Source: Pardosa pseudoannulata (taxonomy: Eukaryota; Arthropoda; Arachnida; Araneae; Lycosidae). From it: a DNA stretch of 64,000 nucleotides. Position numbers and translations under genes: made by a program. The DNA lies in NCBI GenBank assembly GCA_032207245.1, contig CM063504.1:25254629-25318628 (forward strand), given 5' to 3'. The stretch's first letter is position 1. Every line of letters begins with the position of its first letter. Below, piece by piece: positions 36,540 through 48,416 of this stretch. The notes under the pieces were generated by a model. That model had not been told where the DNA came from, made no database searches, and was given only the letters and a program-made list of their open reading frames with translations.

Positions 36540-38529
36540 CTCTCTGTTTGGAGTGAGCGAACGGAATGCAATTTTTATTTTACTATGGAACTTTTCTCCA
36601 ATACATATACAAAAATATTAGAAAATCCTTCATAAGAGGGAGAGTTACTTTGTTCATCATGAAAACCAAAATTTACATTTTTAAAATTTCCTCAATTTGA
36701 TAATACCTATAGTCTCTCATTCTTTCATAAATACAAATAAAGTATATAAAATAAAATCAATCTGTTAGCGAATTAACTTTTGACTATTTGACTAAATATT
36801 TGGCTCTAACTTTAGCGAAAACAAAAGCTTTTCTTATGCAAATCTTCCATACAGATACAAAATGATAGAATTTCATGTGCTGGGAGCGCATCATTCGATA
36901 TCTACAAAATGTATTTTAAAAAAGGCATTTTTGAATTTTTTCATAATAGTCCCCTGATCAACCTAGACTCGAAATTCATATTTTTCGAATTTGTTTAAAC
37001 TATCAAAAATTCAAATTAATTTTTCAGAATTATTATTTGAGTAATATTTTACATGTTCAATAATTACATCCACTGTCATCAATGGAAAAATCGTATGATC
37101 TGGGTGCACAGGTAATCTTAAAGCGAAGAAAATTTTCCTTTTCGAAAATTTGTAAAGCATATGAACAAATACTTAAAATTTCCATAACTAGTCCTGGTGA
37201 GCCCGAAAGTTCTTTTCAAACATGTAAAATTTTATTTTCTCATTTAACAAAAACAATAAAAAAAGTCTGTGTTAATGTAGTACTTAATAAATTATATCGA
37301 ATCGATATAGCCCAGAAAAGTTTTTTCAAAATAAAAAGCGCTGTTAATAAGCATATACAGACTGATGGCTAAGGCGGACAGCATTTAGCCCTTCTACTCA
37401 TATTTTTAAATAAGTATTTCATATTTGTCACTGTTCTGGGAAATTCTTTCTTTCGAAAACACATTTTTATTTTGTACAAAAAAAAGTATTGTAACAGCAA
37501 AACAATTTTATTATTTTAAGTCTGTAGTCTCTCAGAACCTGTGGTTGAATTTAAGCTTAAATAATTTACACAACGCAACCCAAATAATATTTAGTCTTTG
37601 TTGACTAAAAAAAATAAATACCACTATAGATTTGATCATAGGTAAATACCCTAAATTTCAACGAGAGCTATACGACACATAGTAGGATGTCAAACGGTAA
37701 GGTTGCTTGACGACTACTGTAGTAGAGTATTATTTTATATTTAAATAGTCTTATTATTCTACATTCTTCTATAGCACCTTGCAATCGCGTTATACTTCCC
37801 AGTGACCCTGATATCAACAATTCAAAAATGCCTTGCTAAAGCCAGTCTAACTAGCATTACTCGTGAGTAGAAAACAAATAAATCCGACATTCACTAGACA
37901 CAAATATTATATCCGTACAAGTAGATCATAACTATGATGCAATAAGATCATATCGTAAAAATTCCTTCGTGACCTCGGAGGCAAAAATATTTTAAACAGA
38001 TAGTGGAAATAAATCGTGTTAAATCTTTGGACCACGTAATGTTCATCTTATCTTCGTGTGTTTTCATTTCCTTCGGCTGCAACCCGTCTATATTTTTGCA
38101 TCTAAAATGACACAGACTTAAAAATAAACTTTTATTTTTCTTAAAGATTGATAACTTTCTTATTTTACATTAGAAGGGAAAGAAAGAAAAAATACACAAG
38201 TAAAAATAGTTGAAATTGGGCTTCTGTTTAGATCTAGATTTGGCGACTATTCGTCGACGACTATGTACGTAACAAAACATTTTTGCTGACAGTGTGTGAA
38301 ACTTTATACACATACACGCTGAGGAATGTAACCAAATTAAGGGGCTGTGGAATTTCAGCTAAGTGAAATTCTGAAAATTCAATATATTTATCTTATCGAG
38401 TTATAAAATATAACTAAGATTGAGAACTAAGAAGATTGTACTTGCTTTTATAGCATTCTTCAAGCCACAGATATAACTAGACTATTTTCTTATGGAGGCA
38501 CCATATAGGCGTATAACTAAGATAACACA

Positions 38530-38998
38530 ATGCGGGTCCTAGTAATTTATAAGTTGGGTTTAAGCAGAAGACCCTCATTCTTGGAGTACCATCTCCAGAG
38601 GTATCGTTTGGAACTTTGGAGGACATTGCGACCACCAACCTATTTTACGTACCTTAGCCCCATTAACCCATTCGCGACCAACGTCTCGTCGAAGCGACGC
38701 AACGATTCCACTCTTATCAGCCCAGTGTCGCCTCCCCGCGATGAGCTCCGATTGATATTGAGAGACCAGCGTCGCTTATGCATAATTGGAAATCGGAATG
38801 TTTTATTTGAATTTTTAAATGCTAGATTTAATTACCAGATAGCGTTAAACGGTAACGGTTTTCACAACGGTCCACTCGTATAGCATTTACACGTTGGTCC
38901 TCAAGGGGTTAAGGAACAAGGTGAAACTTTAGCTGATTCGATCCTCGCATTCATACCCCTCCGAATATGAGATCGAAACTTTTGCCGACTGATATACT
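38530..38998 (-). repeat. SINE-B copy split by a TTAA element
   Basis: Left part 38530-38662 (CTTTGGAGGACATTGCGACC, TATTTTACGTACC) and right part 38913-38998 (ACTTTTGCCGACTGATATAC, the remains of the tRNA A-box region) match the continuous SINE-B at 47.9-48.3 kb. The break is exactly at the TTAA-flanked insertion. Confidence 0.8.
38663..38912. mobile_element. TTAA-flanked element (family 5) inserted in SINE-B
   Basis: TTAA then CCCATTCGCGACCAACG; right CGTTGGTCCTCAAGGGG then TTAA. It is 250 bp and much richer in GC than the flanks at its left end. The SINE-B at 48.2 kb has a single TTAA (TTTAATGAACACAG) at the equivalent position. Confidence 0.85.
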
Positions 38999-39234
38999 GC
39001 GGCTCTATATACAGAATAAAGAAAAGCTTTAAAGTATCTTTCATTCTAAAATAAATATAATTATTAGTACAAAATACTATACATATATTACTAATAAAGA
39101 CTTTAAACGTTTACCGAATTATTTTCTATTTTAATAATACTAGAAATATTTCAGGTGAGGTTCTATGTCTTGGACTCTCTTTAATACCACCACATGGTCA
39201 ATTGTATTAAACTTCTCCCTCGTATCATTTGTGT

Positions 39235-39980
39235 GATATGACATTCTAACAAATATTCACGTTGCTGGTCAACAGTGGATAGTAGCACATGAAGGCGTTG
39301 TTTATTTACTGCGTGAAAAAAGAAGATACCTAATTCATAACTAACAGACATTCACAACTGACATGACATTATAGCAAATATTCACGTTGTTGGTCAACAA
39401 TGGATGGCAGTATATAAAGGCGTTGTTGTTGTTTATTTACTGCGTGAAAAAAGAAGATACCTAATTCTTAACAACAGACATTCACAACTGATATGACATT
39501 ATAGCAAATATTCACGTTGTTGTTCAACAATGGATGGCAGTACATAAAGGCGTTTATTTACTGCGTGAAAAAAGAAGATACCTAATTCATAACTAACAGA
39601 CATTCACAACTGACATGACATTATAGCAAATATTCACGTTGTTGGTCAACAATGGATGGCAGTATATAAAGGCGTTGTTGTTGTTTATTTACTGCGTGAA
39701 AAAAGAAGATACCTAATTCTTAACTAACAGACATTCACAACTGATATGACATTATAGCAAATATTCACGTTGTTGTTCAACAATGGATGGCAGTACATAA
39801 AGGCGTTTATTTACTGCGTGAAAAAAGAAGATACCTAATTCATAACTAACAGACATTCACAACTGACATGACATTATAGCAAATATTCACGTTGTTGGTC
39901 AACAATGGATGGCAGTATATAAAGGCGTTGTTGTTGTTTATTTACTGCGTGAAAAAAGAAGATACCTAATTCTTAACAAC
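39235..39980. repeat. minisatellite of six units alternating in length
   Basis: Units start TGACATTATAGC (or variant) at about 39239, 39364, 39494, 39616, 39747 and 39869, with spacings of 125, 130, 122, 131 and 122. Long units carry GGCGTTGTTGTTGTTTATTT and GTTGGTC; short units carry GGCGTTTATTT and GTTGTTC. The pair has therefore been amplified as a dimer of about 253 bp. Confidence 0.9.
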
Positions 39981-40529
39981 CACAATTTTATCGGTAGAAA
40001 AGATTTTGTTTATAACATGTCTAGATGATATGAGGATATAACAAAAATTGTGCAAAAGCATTAAAACACTTTAATTACTTTAGTATGTGATTAAAAGGAA
40101 AATGTATCAAAAATTATAGTCGCCAATCTCAATAGATAAACATTCAAACGGTAGCATTATTAGCAATGAAATAGGATTGGGGTCTAAGAGTTAAATAAAA
40201 AAGGGCACAATCGAATTATAAATGAAAGAAATTTACCAATTAAATTGGTTTAATGATATATTAATATATGAATGGTCAAAAGTAAGAGAAATAGTATTAT
40301 CAGAGAAAAACACATTTGAAACGTTACAGGATGAATAGTTAAGGGATCACATCACTTTTAAGCAATTCAAATAAATATTTCTTATTTTTTCGTTCATGCA
40401 ATCTTTTTTTATTATTGTCACAAATATATGGGATTTTGAGCATTCGTCCTCTATATTTATTTAAACAGTTTTGCTGGATTTAATTACTATCTTTTTAGAT
40501 AAAGTGAAGAGTATAAAAAATTTCAAAAA

Positions 40530-40853
40530 AAAATATATTTTTTAGTGAATAAATTTATAATAGTATCGTAGATATGAAAAATCAAATAGAAGTAGTAGTA
40601 CATAGTTTTAATTTTTTTCCCGTTCTGTGGTTTCGCATCGACGGATGTAAAAACTAAATTTTATTTGTCTGCTTTTTTTCCAGAATCTATGTAGTAGACA
40701 AGAACATTCGGCTTCGTTTTCCTGTATATACCGTTATTTTTGTACCCACAAACCAACCATGTTGTTACACTAACCCGTACTAGTACGTGACCCTCTCTCA
40801 AGTATCAATCGTCAGAAAACGTACTAGTACGTGTCCCGCATACAATGTGTTAA
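40530..40853. mobile_element. partial copy of TTAA family 7 (right end only)
   Basis: Matches 57690-57980 (GTAGTAGACAAGAACATTCGG, CTGTATATACCGTTATTTTT) and ends CGCATACAATGTG then TTAA at 40850-40853. No left terminus is found. It lacks the 160-bp block present in the 57.5 kb copy. Confidence 0.75.
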
Positions 40854-42429
40854 TATATACGCATATTTTGCTGTAATTCATTTAAACTTATCTTATTTGA
40901 ATGGGCGATAACATCCGGCATTTATTTAGTAAAATGGACAGTTGCATAATTATAAAATATTATATTTTAATGACACCAAAAATTCATTCAATATTAATTT
41001 AACAATGAGTAGAAGAGCAGTCAAATATTGTATATATCAATTCAACAAACTGTAGAGTTTTAGTATTGCCATCTGTAGACTATTTTTTATAGATTTTTTA
41101 CCTATACAGTGTGGAGATTGCAACGAAAGTATAGGTGCACAACTAGCTGTTTTAAGATTCCTAAGAACACTTTTTTTTATAATAACGGGCAATCGAGTGT
41201 TAGTTATAGAATATCAGTATTCATCTAAGAGGAGGAAAAAGGCCTATCAATGATGTTTTATTTAAAATTAGTAATTTCATATACAAACTTAAAATTTTGA
41301 AGAATAGTAAAAAATATCTAGCACTTCAGTCCTAATTGAAATTTCAAAAATATATTAATATTACGTAATAATGTACTATCTTACCACTTTTAATTATACT
41401 CATAATACCCATTACTCTCATTCAGGAATGTTTGCATGTACATATTAACACAAAATTCAATCAGAGATAAAACGTACTATAGGTGTACATACATATACAT
41501 GATAAATATTTTATCGCTTTTTTGAAAGCCATTTCAAGGACCCAGATTTCAAATGTTAAAAAATGAAAAATAATTCTATCTCTTTGCTCTTTTATGTGTT
41601 TATTTTTTCACTTGTTGTCATTTTTGTGCTTACTGACAGAAGCCTTTGGATTGACGGACTCGGCCCATATAGTCCAGTTGCATCACCACGTTTGATGCCT
41701 TTGATATTAGAACATATATTTGTTACCCATAGAATGGATAAATGTACTGAGTCTAATATTTGCAATTTTTTTAAACATTTAAATTCAATGAAATGTTTTT
41801 CAGTTTGATTTTTAAATAGTTAGTGATATTATATCTATTATGTAATTTATTACATAGATTACAATCATATCTAAATTTCAAATATATTCACGAGATTTTT
41901 TTTGAAAATTTTATGAATAATAATGAAAAATATAGTTTCGAGGAAAAAAAAAAACCTTGTAAATTTAAACAACCCATTAATAACACATGTAAATTACTTT
42001 ACTATCAGTTTCACGCAAAACCTTCAATATTTTTAATGCACTTGGCAATACAGACATTTTTATGGCATACAAAGATTAAAAAATTATGGAAATATAATAA
42101 TAATGCAATAGAATTAGAATAAAATTACACAAATAAGCATTACACAAAAATTAGTGTAGATGGCAAAAACATTTAGGACACTGAAAGGATAGAAAAAGAT
42201 CAAGCTTGAACATTATTTAAAAGGTCTCTAGCCTTCCAGTATCGGGGAAAAAATATTGGTCTGAGAAAACATCCAGCAAACGTGGACATATTTCAACATT
42301 CATAACTGCACCATTGAAGCATAGCGGGCAGGCAGGACTAGGGACAATTTTGGAATCTGTGAAGATGCGCGTATAAGCAGTCATTATTTGTAGCTAGGCG
42401 AAAGGGAAGCTACAGCAATGCTTCCTCAG

Positions 42430-42598
42430 GGTACGATTTGGGGCACTGCAGTCTACATTTTTGCAAAACAAGGGCTAATGAGACTGGGACCTACTGCTTA
42501 AAGATGATTCCGAACGGCTACTAACATCCATGCTACAGTGGAGTTCGAACCCATGAAATCAGGTACCGAAAATAAGCGCTCTAACCATTCGGGCAACA
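42430..42598 (-). repeat. SINE-A copy, diverged
   Basis: GGGCACTGCAGTCTACATTT and CAAAACAAGGGCTAATGAGA mark the body. The T-arm reads GAGTTCGAACCC. Confidence 0.75.
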
Positions 42599-42892
42599 GG
42601 ATTATATGAGTTTCGCCCTTCAATCCTGAGTTTCTTTCAGTGATCATGAATAGCAGCGCTGCTTCTGTTGTAGTCTGGGATATTATAAATGTTACCTTTT
42701 TTCTATGTTGAATTGTTAATTACAGAAATATATTTTTTCATCAATTACTTTACAATTTCTTGAACTTTTTATTCCATTAAGGTTCTTCAAATGGACACAA
42801 ATAGCAAATATGTTTTAAAGAAAAATTGCAAAGTAATACAAGAACTGAAAATAAATTTGCCCCCTAAATTAAATAAGCAATAAGCTACTCAC

Positions 42893-43112
42893 CCCTTTCA
42901 CCCACATAACGTTGGGTACCGGATTGCCAGTAAAACATATTGCCAGCGTCACCGATTCTCCCCTGAGTACTGTGACACTTTGGGGACCTTTAATAATCCT
43001 CGCAGGGCTCGCTACTGGAGAGGACACCCTCTGTAGATCCGATTCTAGAGACTCTGTCTGGGCATTCACTTCCAACAGGTCTTCACATTCCTCCAACAAA
43101 GGTTCGGAATAA
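42893..43112 (-). CDS. MLCK-like exon 4 of window: linker and Ig domain first half
   Basis: Acceptor GACTTCTTAG/TTATTCC and donor GTGAAAGGG/GTGAGT bound 220 bp. After the codon shared with exon 3 (AG|T), it reads YSEPLLEECEDLLEVN, an acidic Ser-rich linker, then PARIIKGPQSVTVLRGESVT, LAICFTGNPVPNVMWVKG. This is the A to C strands of an I-set Ig: the first core Cys in LAICF and the invariant Trp in VMWVKG. The second half is exon 5, across the 17.5 kb intron, in phase 0. In MYLK the Ig before FN3 also opens PPQII with GESVEL, supporting orthology. A GC-rich island coincides with the exon. Confidence 0.92.
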
Positions 43113-43339
43113 CTAAGAAGTCAATTTGGACATTAATTCTATTCTATATTGGCATTATACACTAAAATAAATATTTCAAGCAGTCTGAAAACTTAATCTT
43201 AGTAATCTTTTAAATTTAAAGAAATAACAGCATTTACTTGTTTTTATTTATATTATGTACTATAATTCTATTTAAAATGTAAAGTGTTTTCGTTGAGATG
43301 ACTTTTGTAATTGAAGCAGTGAAAGTAAATGGATGTAAG

Positions 43340-43415
43340 AAACAAAAGTAAATTTCATTTATTTATTTTATGTTTTTTGGCACAAAATCCTCGGGGGATA
43401 TACTGCGCCATACAA
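43340..43415 (-). repeat. possible LINE 3' tail
   Basis: The minus strand reads ATGGCGCAGTATATCCCCCG, AGGATTTTGTGCC and then AAAT repeats, a stem-capable 3' end with a short tandem tail typical of some LINEs. Confidence 0.35.
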
Positions 43416-43617
43416 GTTCTGTCAGAGTATAAATACAAGATACTTTTAAAAATTTACAAGAAAAATTACTGAAATACGATCAAAAACCTAAAATGTATGT
43501 AAGTGAAATTTTCCAAAGAAACTGGTAACAGATCAAATTTCATATAACAGTACTGAACTGGTTAGAAAGGGAAATAAGCCCTGTAACGTCACAGCTCTAA
43601 AATAGGTAATTTTGGTA

Positions 43618-43953
43618 GCGTTATGGTCGAGCAGGGTTCTTCATAGGCCTCATGAGGATGACACATCGAACACAAGCGAGGTGGAGATGAAAGAAGAATT
43701 TATTCTGGTATATACAAATATTTACATCATTACATTCTCGGCAAGGCTCATTCATCCTCGCCCGCCGGACAACAACTCTCAGCGTCTTCTCCCACACCAA
43801 ACGACGCTTGGCCCTCGTGACGTCACTCGAAAAACCCCCACACCCCTCTCTGTCTTTTCTCGAGGAGAGGTTAGGGAGGAGAGAATGGAGGCATGGGGAC
43901 CCCCCACATAGCAAAGAATACGTTCGACTGACGTCAGAGCGAGCCGTAATACA
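43618..43953 (-). repeat. GC-rich block, possible solo LTR or LINE 3' UTR
   Basis: About 335 bp, near 50 percent GC in a strongly AT-rich region, with two TGACGTCA-like sites. On the minus strand it starts TGTATTACGGCTCGC, carries AATAAATTCTTCTTTC near its end and stops CTCGACCATAACG. Ends and polyadenylation signal fit a solo LTR, but no target-site duplication is seen. It directly follows a non-LTR ORF remnant, so a 3' UTR is the alternative. Open frames here on both strands are not supported as genes. Confidence 0.4.
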
Positions 43954-43967
43954 CAAACAAATACATA

Positions 43968-44200
43968 TTAAAAGTTTTCCAGTAGCGTAATGCTACAGCC
44001 CGTATGCGATGTTTCCCCAATAAGTGTCTTAAGAACAGGCGACGAATTTTTAAAAAATTTTAAATACATTTGCCGGAAGCAACACGAAGTCAGAAAATGT
44101 GCAACTGTGTGAGGTGACTTGCAAAAAGCACACTGGGGGAAGGTACCCCACGTAACGAATGCGAATGGGTGAGCCGGCAATGCCCCGCTAGAAGAAAACA
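43968..44200 (-). pseudogene. non-LTR retrotransposon C-terminal zinc-knuckle remnant
   Basis: The minus strand reads LLAGHCRLTHSHSLRG, then after a one-base shift PQCAFCKSPHTVAHFLTSC, FFKNSSPVLKTLIGE and a stop at 43968. GHxRLTHxxLL followed by CxxCxxxxTVxHxLxxC is the conserved tail of Jockey/I/R1-type ORF2 proteins. The frameshift and truncation show it is inactive. Confidence 0.7.
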
Positions 44201-44759
44201 AAAGTAAAATTTTAAACATTCAGATCATATAAAGAATTCTAAAAGTTTTCGGATACATTTTTCCCCCAATTGGTCCTACATGCGTATGTTAGTTAAATAT
44301 GAAATGTATTTCTGCTGTCATTTTTCGTAGTTATCTCTAAATTTTTATATTTTCACATCCCTTTGTTTCTTGATTATTCATTTAAACTGATTAGCTAAAT
44401 AAATACAGCCAGAAGAATTTTTTGTAATTTTAATAATAAATCATATGTTTGGTTTGGTTTTCATTTTTATCAGTCTTCATTTGAAACACTAGAAATAGTT
44501 AGTCCGGCACTTACAGCATAAATCATGGATCATCAACCTATGAGACATGCTTCCTAGGGGGCCTTGATAACACTAAACGAGATCGTATCAGTATTTAATA
44601 ATTATTGTATCGAATAATTATTGTATTTAATAATTATTGTATTTAATAATTAACTTTCTAATTATAAATAAACACAAATTCAATAATTTAGAGGGATTGA
44701 CTTGCAGAGAAAATTGGAGGAAGATTTAATATAAGAAATAGACACTGATACCAAGCTAG

Positions 44760-45000
44760 TTCCTAAGATAGAATTGGGAAAATGGTAAGCGTGCACGAAA
44801 TCCTTCTGAATTCAGTGTAGAAAATACATCCACCCCTTTCCAAAATTCAAACAGTGATTTATTACTAAATTGCCTTTTGATTTCGCTATTTGCTGTGAAG
44901 CGTGTGAATTGATATGATTTTAAATCGAAACTGAGAATCTTTTGGGAGTCTTTTGAAATGAGTTTTGAATCTACAACATATTCATCATTTGTTACCAAGT
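44760..45000 (-). pseudogene. hAT/ZBED-type transposase C-terminal fragment
   Basis: The minus frame includes FTANSEIKRQF, SLFEFWKGV and LPFSQFYL before a stop. This resembles the C-terminal SL(S/F)xFWxxVxxxYPxLxxxAxxxLLPFxTTYLCE region of SCAND3/ZBED5-like domesticated or mobile hAT transposases. The match is short and the Cys-Glu end is missing. Confidence 0.45.
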
Positions 45001-45530
45001 TGTCGTCAGCAAGAAAATAATTTTTAAAAGAGTGGTAAAATGACTTGCAATTCTCTCAGAATACATACTTATAATCATATAAATTATTATTACGTAAGAA
45101 GTGAAGATGAAGAAAAATTATGGCTGAAAATTGAGTATCAAATATACTGAAAGGCTGCTGGCTCAAAGCCAAATCCTTATGGCAATTAAATGCAAGCCTT
45201 CAGTAGGATTCAAAGCTATGACTCAATAATCCAGTAACAGAACGGCAGTGGTATAAATGTTAGACTGTTTATCAGCTTAACAAATAATTAGTAATTTAAA
45301 TGCAGATGAAATCTAGTACTGGATTAAGTATGAGATTGAAAATATATAACCTATCTATCCAGCATTTCTACATACTTAAATATTTTTAAAATAGATGGAT
45401 AAAAAGGGTTAGTAATCAAAAAATTACCACACTGTTACTTCGCAGCTATGCAAAATATATAACAATTATATTTACACGCAATATCTATTCAAAAATTAAA
45501 ATTCACCGTAACAACTTAAATTTAAAACTT

Positions 45531-46267
45531 TTAACCGTTTGAGTGCTGAAGAGTTTTCTTATATATATGCTAATATTGCGGAATGAAATGCGTAGTAATA
45601 TTTTTGGAGAACAATAGAAATGGTTATAATTAACACTAATTATTACGTAAGAAGTAATTTTTAGCAACAAAAATATTCTTTATTCTCACTTATTACAAAA
45701 ATGTTTTGCTGCACAAATTCCATGAATTATTTTTTTACATATAGCGCAAATTATGTTGGATCGTCTAATTCCATTAACAGATTTTAACTGCATACATCAT
45801 AATGCCGCAAGTTTCGGTCAGTCAATTTTTCTAAAGAAAACTTATTGGTATTCGTTTTATGGTATTTTTTCTTGATAGCCATTCCTCCTCTATAGCATCA
45901 ATAATGATCAGTGTAACACTTGTTGAGAAAGTGAAAACAGTTTCTAATTTCTATACAATGAAAAGTTTTTTTACTACAAATAAATAAAACACGCTCATTT
46001 TGTCTACCGTACCACAATCCACGGCTCTACTGCATTACTACTTACCACTGTATTTTATTTTAATTCTTATATTATTAAAAATCACAATTGAGTAAAATGA
46101 ATACAAACTGCGATTGATATGAATTCAACTGCTCGCAATAGATGCAAAAATTATACAAACCAACAGCAGCGTCTCTGCATTTTCGGTACAAAACGAGAGA
46201 AGCGCTCTGCATTTTTGGTACATAACAAGCTAAGCGCGATAGCACTTCGCCGCACTCAAACGGTTAA
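45531..46267. mobile_element. TTAA-flanked element (family 6), 737 bp
   Basis: TTAA then CCGTTTGAGTGCTGAAGAG; right CTTCGCCGCACTCAAACGG then TTAA. No ORF longer than chance. A SINE-A copy begins within ten bases of the right end. Confidence 0.78.
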
Positions 46268-46273
46268 CTTCTT

Positions 46274-46445
46274 TTGGTTTTGTAGCGCTACGGTCTACTT
46301 TTCGCAACACGAGGGCTAATGAGACCGGAACCTACTGCTTAAAGCCGATTCCGAACGGCTACGAACATCCATGCCATAGTGGGATTCGAACCCACGAACT
46401 CCTGTTCCGAAGGCTAGCACCCTAAACATTCGGCCATCGTTCGGC
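46274..46445 (-). repeat. SINE-A copy next to a TTAA element
   Basis: Near-consensus body and tRNA-like head (GGGATTCGAACCC). Only one tail unit (TTTTGGTTTTG) remains between it and the TTAA element. Confidence 0.88.
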
Positions 46446-47004
46446 CTCAAAAGACTCATATAAATGCAAAATAAATGTTGAAAATATATGCACTCTGTTG
46501 ATCTTAGTTTTGCTATATACACAAAAATATCCAGCTTCATTACTGGATTAGATTTAGGGATATTTACTATTGGACACTGGATATAATGAAATTTCATGTG
46601 CAATACAAAAACACGATAACACTAAAATGAGTGTATGTAAAATTTTTATAGGAAATTATAGAAATTTTTCTCACACTTATTTATATAAACTAACCTTTAA
46701 AAATATTCATGGAAATAAATGCTACAATATTTTAGAGTAATATTAAAGTAGTGATACTCATTAATATTACTAAATCTAATCTAAATCAATATTTTGTACC
46801 CTTTATGAAAAATTCGCTCAAAGTATATAATATAGTGATTGAGAAGTTTGGACTGAGTAACATTATTTAATTTAAAGGGATAAACCAAAATTAAAAATTT
46901 AAAGGGTGACAAAAAATTATTCAAATAATGTAATACAATAGGTTAACTATTGCATTACAATAGAAGAATTAGTTGTGAATTTTAGAGTCCCATCCAAGAA
47001 TTAG

Positions 47005-47165
47005 TTTTGATTAGTTGTGAGTGCTAAAGTGGTAACGTATTACAATTTAGAATCGAAGGTAAATTAGACAGAGTTTAGGGATTAAAGTTAATCCCGTAAA
47101 GTTACAAACATCCAATTCAGCAGTGGGGCTCGAACTATAAAATTATTGTTCTAAAAGTCAACTCA
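47005..47165 (-). repeat. SINE-A copy, highly diverged
   Basis: GAGTGCTAAAGTGGTAACG, TTACAAACATCC and CAGTGGGGCTCGAACTATAA keep the order of the family body and T-arm. The rest is eroded, suggesting an old insertion. Confidence 0.5.
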
Positions 47166-47356
47166 TACCTAACTATTATTTCATTAACTCTTCACATTGC
47201 ATCACAACTTATTATACTTAATAAACATAAATAACTTTAAAATCTAAAGTTAACTAACTTTTAAAATTAAAAGATAAAAAGACTTAAGAAAGATTTGCTC
47301 ATATTGCAAAGATTATTTCAATTCACATCAATTAATAGAGAAAAGTTGAAACAGAC

Positions 47357-47487
47357 CTTATTTGTCCCGCACATTTTCTGTTCGATAAAACCTCCTTTTG
47401 TGTTATCTCTTCGAGGTCTAGCGGTACTTCCTCTACCGTAGTATCTATTTCTCCATTTACATGAAATTCATCTTCGTTTTCTAGAAT
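47357..47487 (-). CDS. MLCK-like exon 3 of window: acidic linker
   Basis: Acceptor TTCTTTAAG/ATTCTAG and donor AAATAAG/GTCTGT bound 131 bp. It reads ILENEDEFHVNGEIDTTVEE, VPLDLEEITQKEV and LSNRKCAGQI, a Glu/Asp-rich disordered segment with no domain. It was chosen because it starts in phase 0 after exon 2, ends in phase 2 (AG) and completes Ser with the T of exon 4. The donor is weaker than the others (GTCTGT). Supported by frame and phase rather than homology. Confidence 0.72.
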
Positions 47488-47943
47488 CTTAAAGAAAAGC
47501 AAATACATTCATTGACTGCATATTTAATTACATGTTTGACAATTTTATTATACACGTTAAAATAACTTTCTGGTTTAAATTGAATTGTAGCATTTGACTT
47601 ACTAACTTCATTGGTAAAAACAGCTTCTTTGATTCCTATACGTTTTAAATATATTTACAATATGAGAAGATTTAATTTTGAAATTTTAACTCATTAATGG
47701 CAGAGTCATTTCTGTCGAATATACTTTATGATTATCTTAAACATATTATCTTATATTAAAGTTATCATAAACTGGACAGAGCAAAAAGAGCTATAAAATT
47801 TAAGCAATTTTGAATATTACAGCCTGATCATTTTAACATCATAAGAGACCATTCGTAAAAAACAAAGTTTTGTGATAAGAGATTTCCACGGTATCACGTG
47901 TAAACAGAATACTGTTAAGTGAAGTTTTATAATAGATAAAGCT

Positions 47944-48297
47944 ATATTGTCGTTGTTGTCTTGGTCAAACCAAGCACGATTGAGCCGGAGGCTACTCGTA
48001 TTAAGGCAAAAGGAAGCGCCTTCCGTCTTAACGAACACCTCAAGGGTGAAAGTACGACTTATGCTCAAGTGGGTCTTCGTAATTTTGCAGCAGGAACTAA
48101 GCAGAAGACTCATAGGCTTGGCTTGCCATACCCATAGGTATTGATTGAGAACTTGGAGGACATTGTAACCATGAACATATTTTACGGGCTCCAGTCACCT
48201 TTAATGAACACAGTGGACCTTAGTACGGCTCGGGCTCCGAACCCGCAACCCTCTAGTTGCGAGAGCTTTGCCTTTTGCCGACTGAGCTACCGCGGCA
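47944..48297 (-). repeat. SINE-B (second tRNA-derived SINE), full length
   Basis: The minus strand starts GCCGCGGTAGCTCAGTCGGC, with an A-box TAGCTCAGTCGG and B-box GGTTCGGAGCCC. The body contains ACAATGTCCTCCAAG, and the copy ends GGTTTGACCAAGACAACAAC, so the 3' tail is CAA-type. Head and tail differ from SINE-A, so this is a separate family. It keeps TTTAATGAACACAG, the empty site for the insertion seen at 38.66 kb. Confidence 0.85.
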
Positions 48298-48416
48298 AGA
48301 TAAAGCTATATATCATGTTTAAAGTCGATTACCATCCAAAAAAGTAAGTTTTGGTACAATTCTTCAATAATCATTAAATGTTGATCCAAATGACAAAATT
48401 ATAAATATTGTAAAGG

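Larger units (their letters stand above)
25376..42892 (-). other. 17.5 kb intron splitting the Ig domain
   Basis: It contains a hairpin TTAA element, SINE-A copies, a second Tigger-like fragment, interspersed repeats, one 130-codon minus-strand open frame, a GC-richer block near 36.1 kb, a SINE-B broken by a TTAA element, and a minisatellite. The stretches 28.9-31.6, 33.1-34.4, 36.6-38.5 and 41.2-42.4 kb show nothing I can name, apart from a small inverted repeat at 29370-29470 (TTATGAGGTTAGATTTAGAT with TAAATCACCTCATAA). Confidence 0.75.
43113..47356 (-). other. intron between exons 3 and 4 (4.2 kb)
   Basis: It holds LINE tail-like sequence, a GC-rich block with a non-LTR remnant, a hAT-type transposase fragment, a TTAA element and two SINE-A copies (one clean, one very diverged). 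A (TAATAATTATTGTATT)n-like short repeat sits at 44595-44650. Other parts show nothing. Confidence 0.75.

Noticed and set aside
39235..39980. CRISPR-like array of regular repeats
   Set aside because: Units are contiguous with no variable spacers; this is a minisatellite in a eukaryotic intron.
43612..43990. Long frames on both strands in the GC-rich block
   Set aside because: Open frames are expected by chance at this GC content; the block's ends look like an LTR or 3' UTR instead.
45130..45240. Another SINE-A copy (CAGTAGGATTCAAAGCTATGACTC)
   Set aside because: Only the T-arm-like stretch resembles the family; too short to count.
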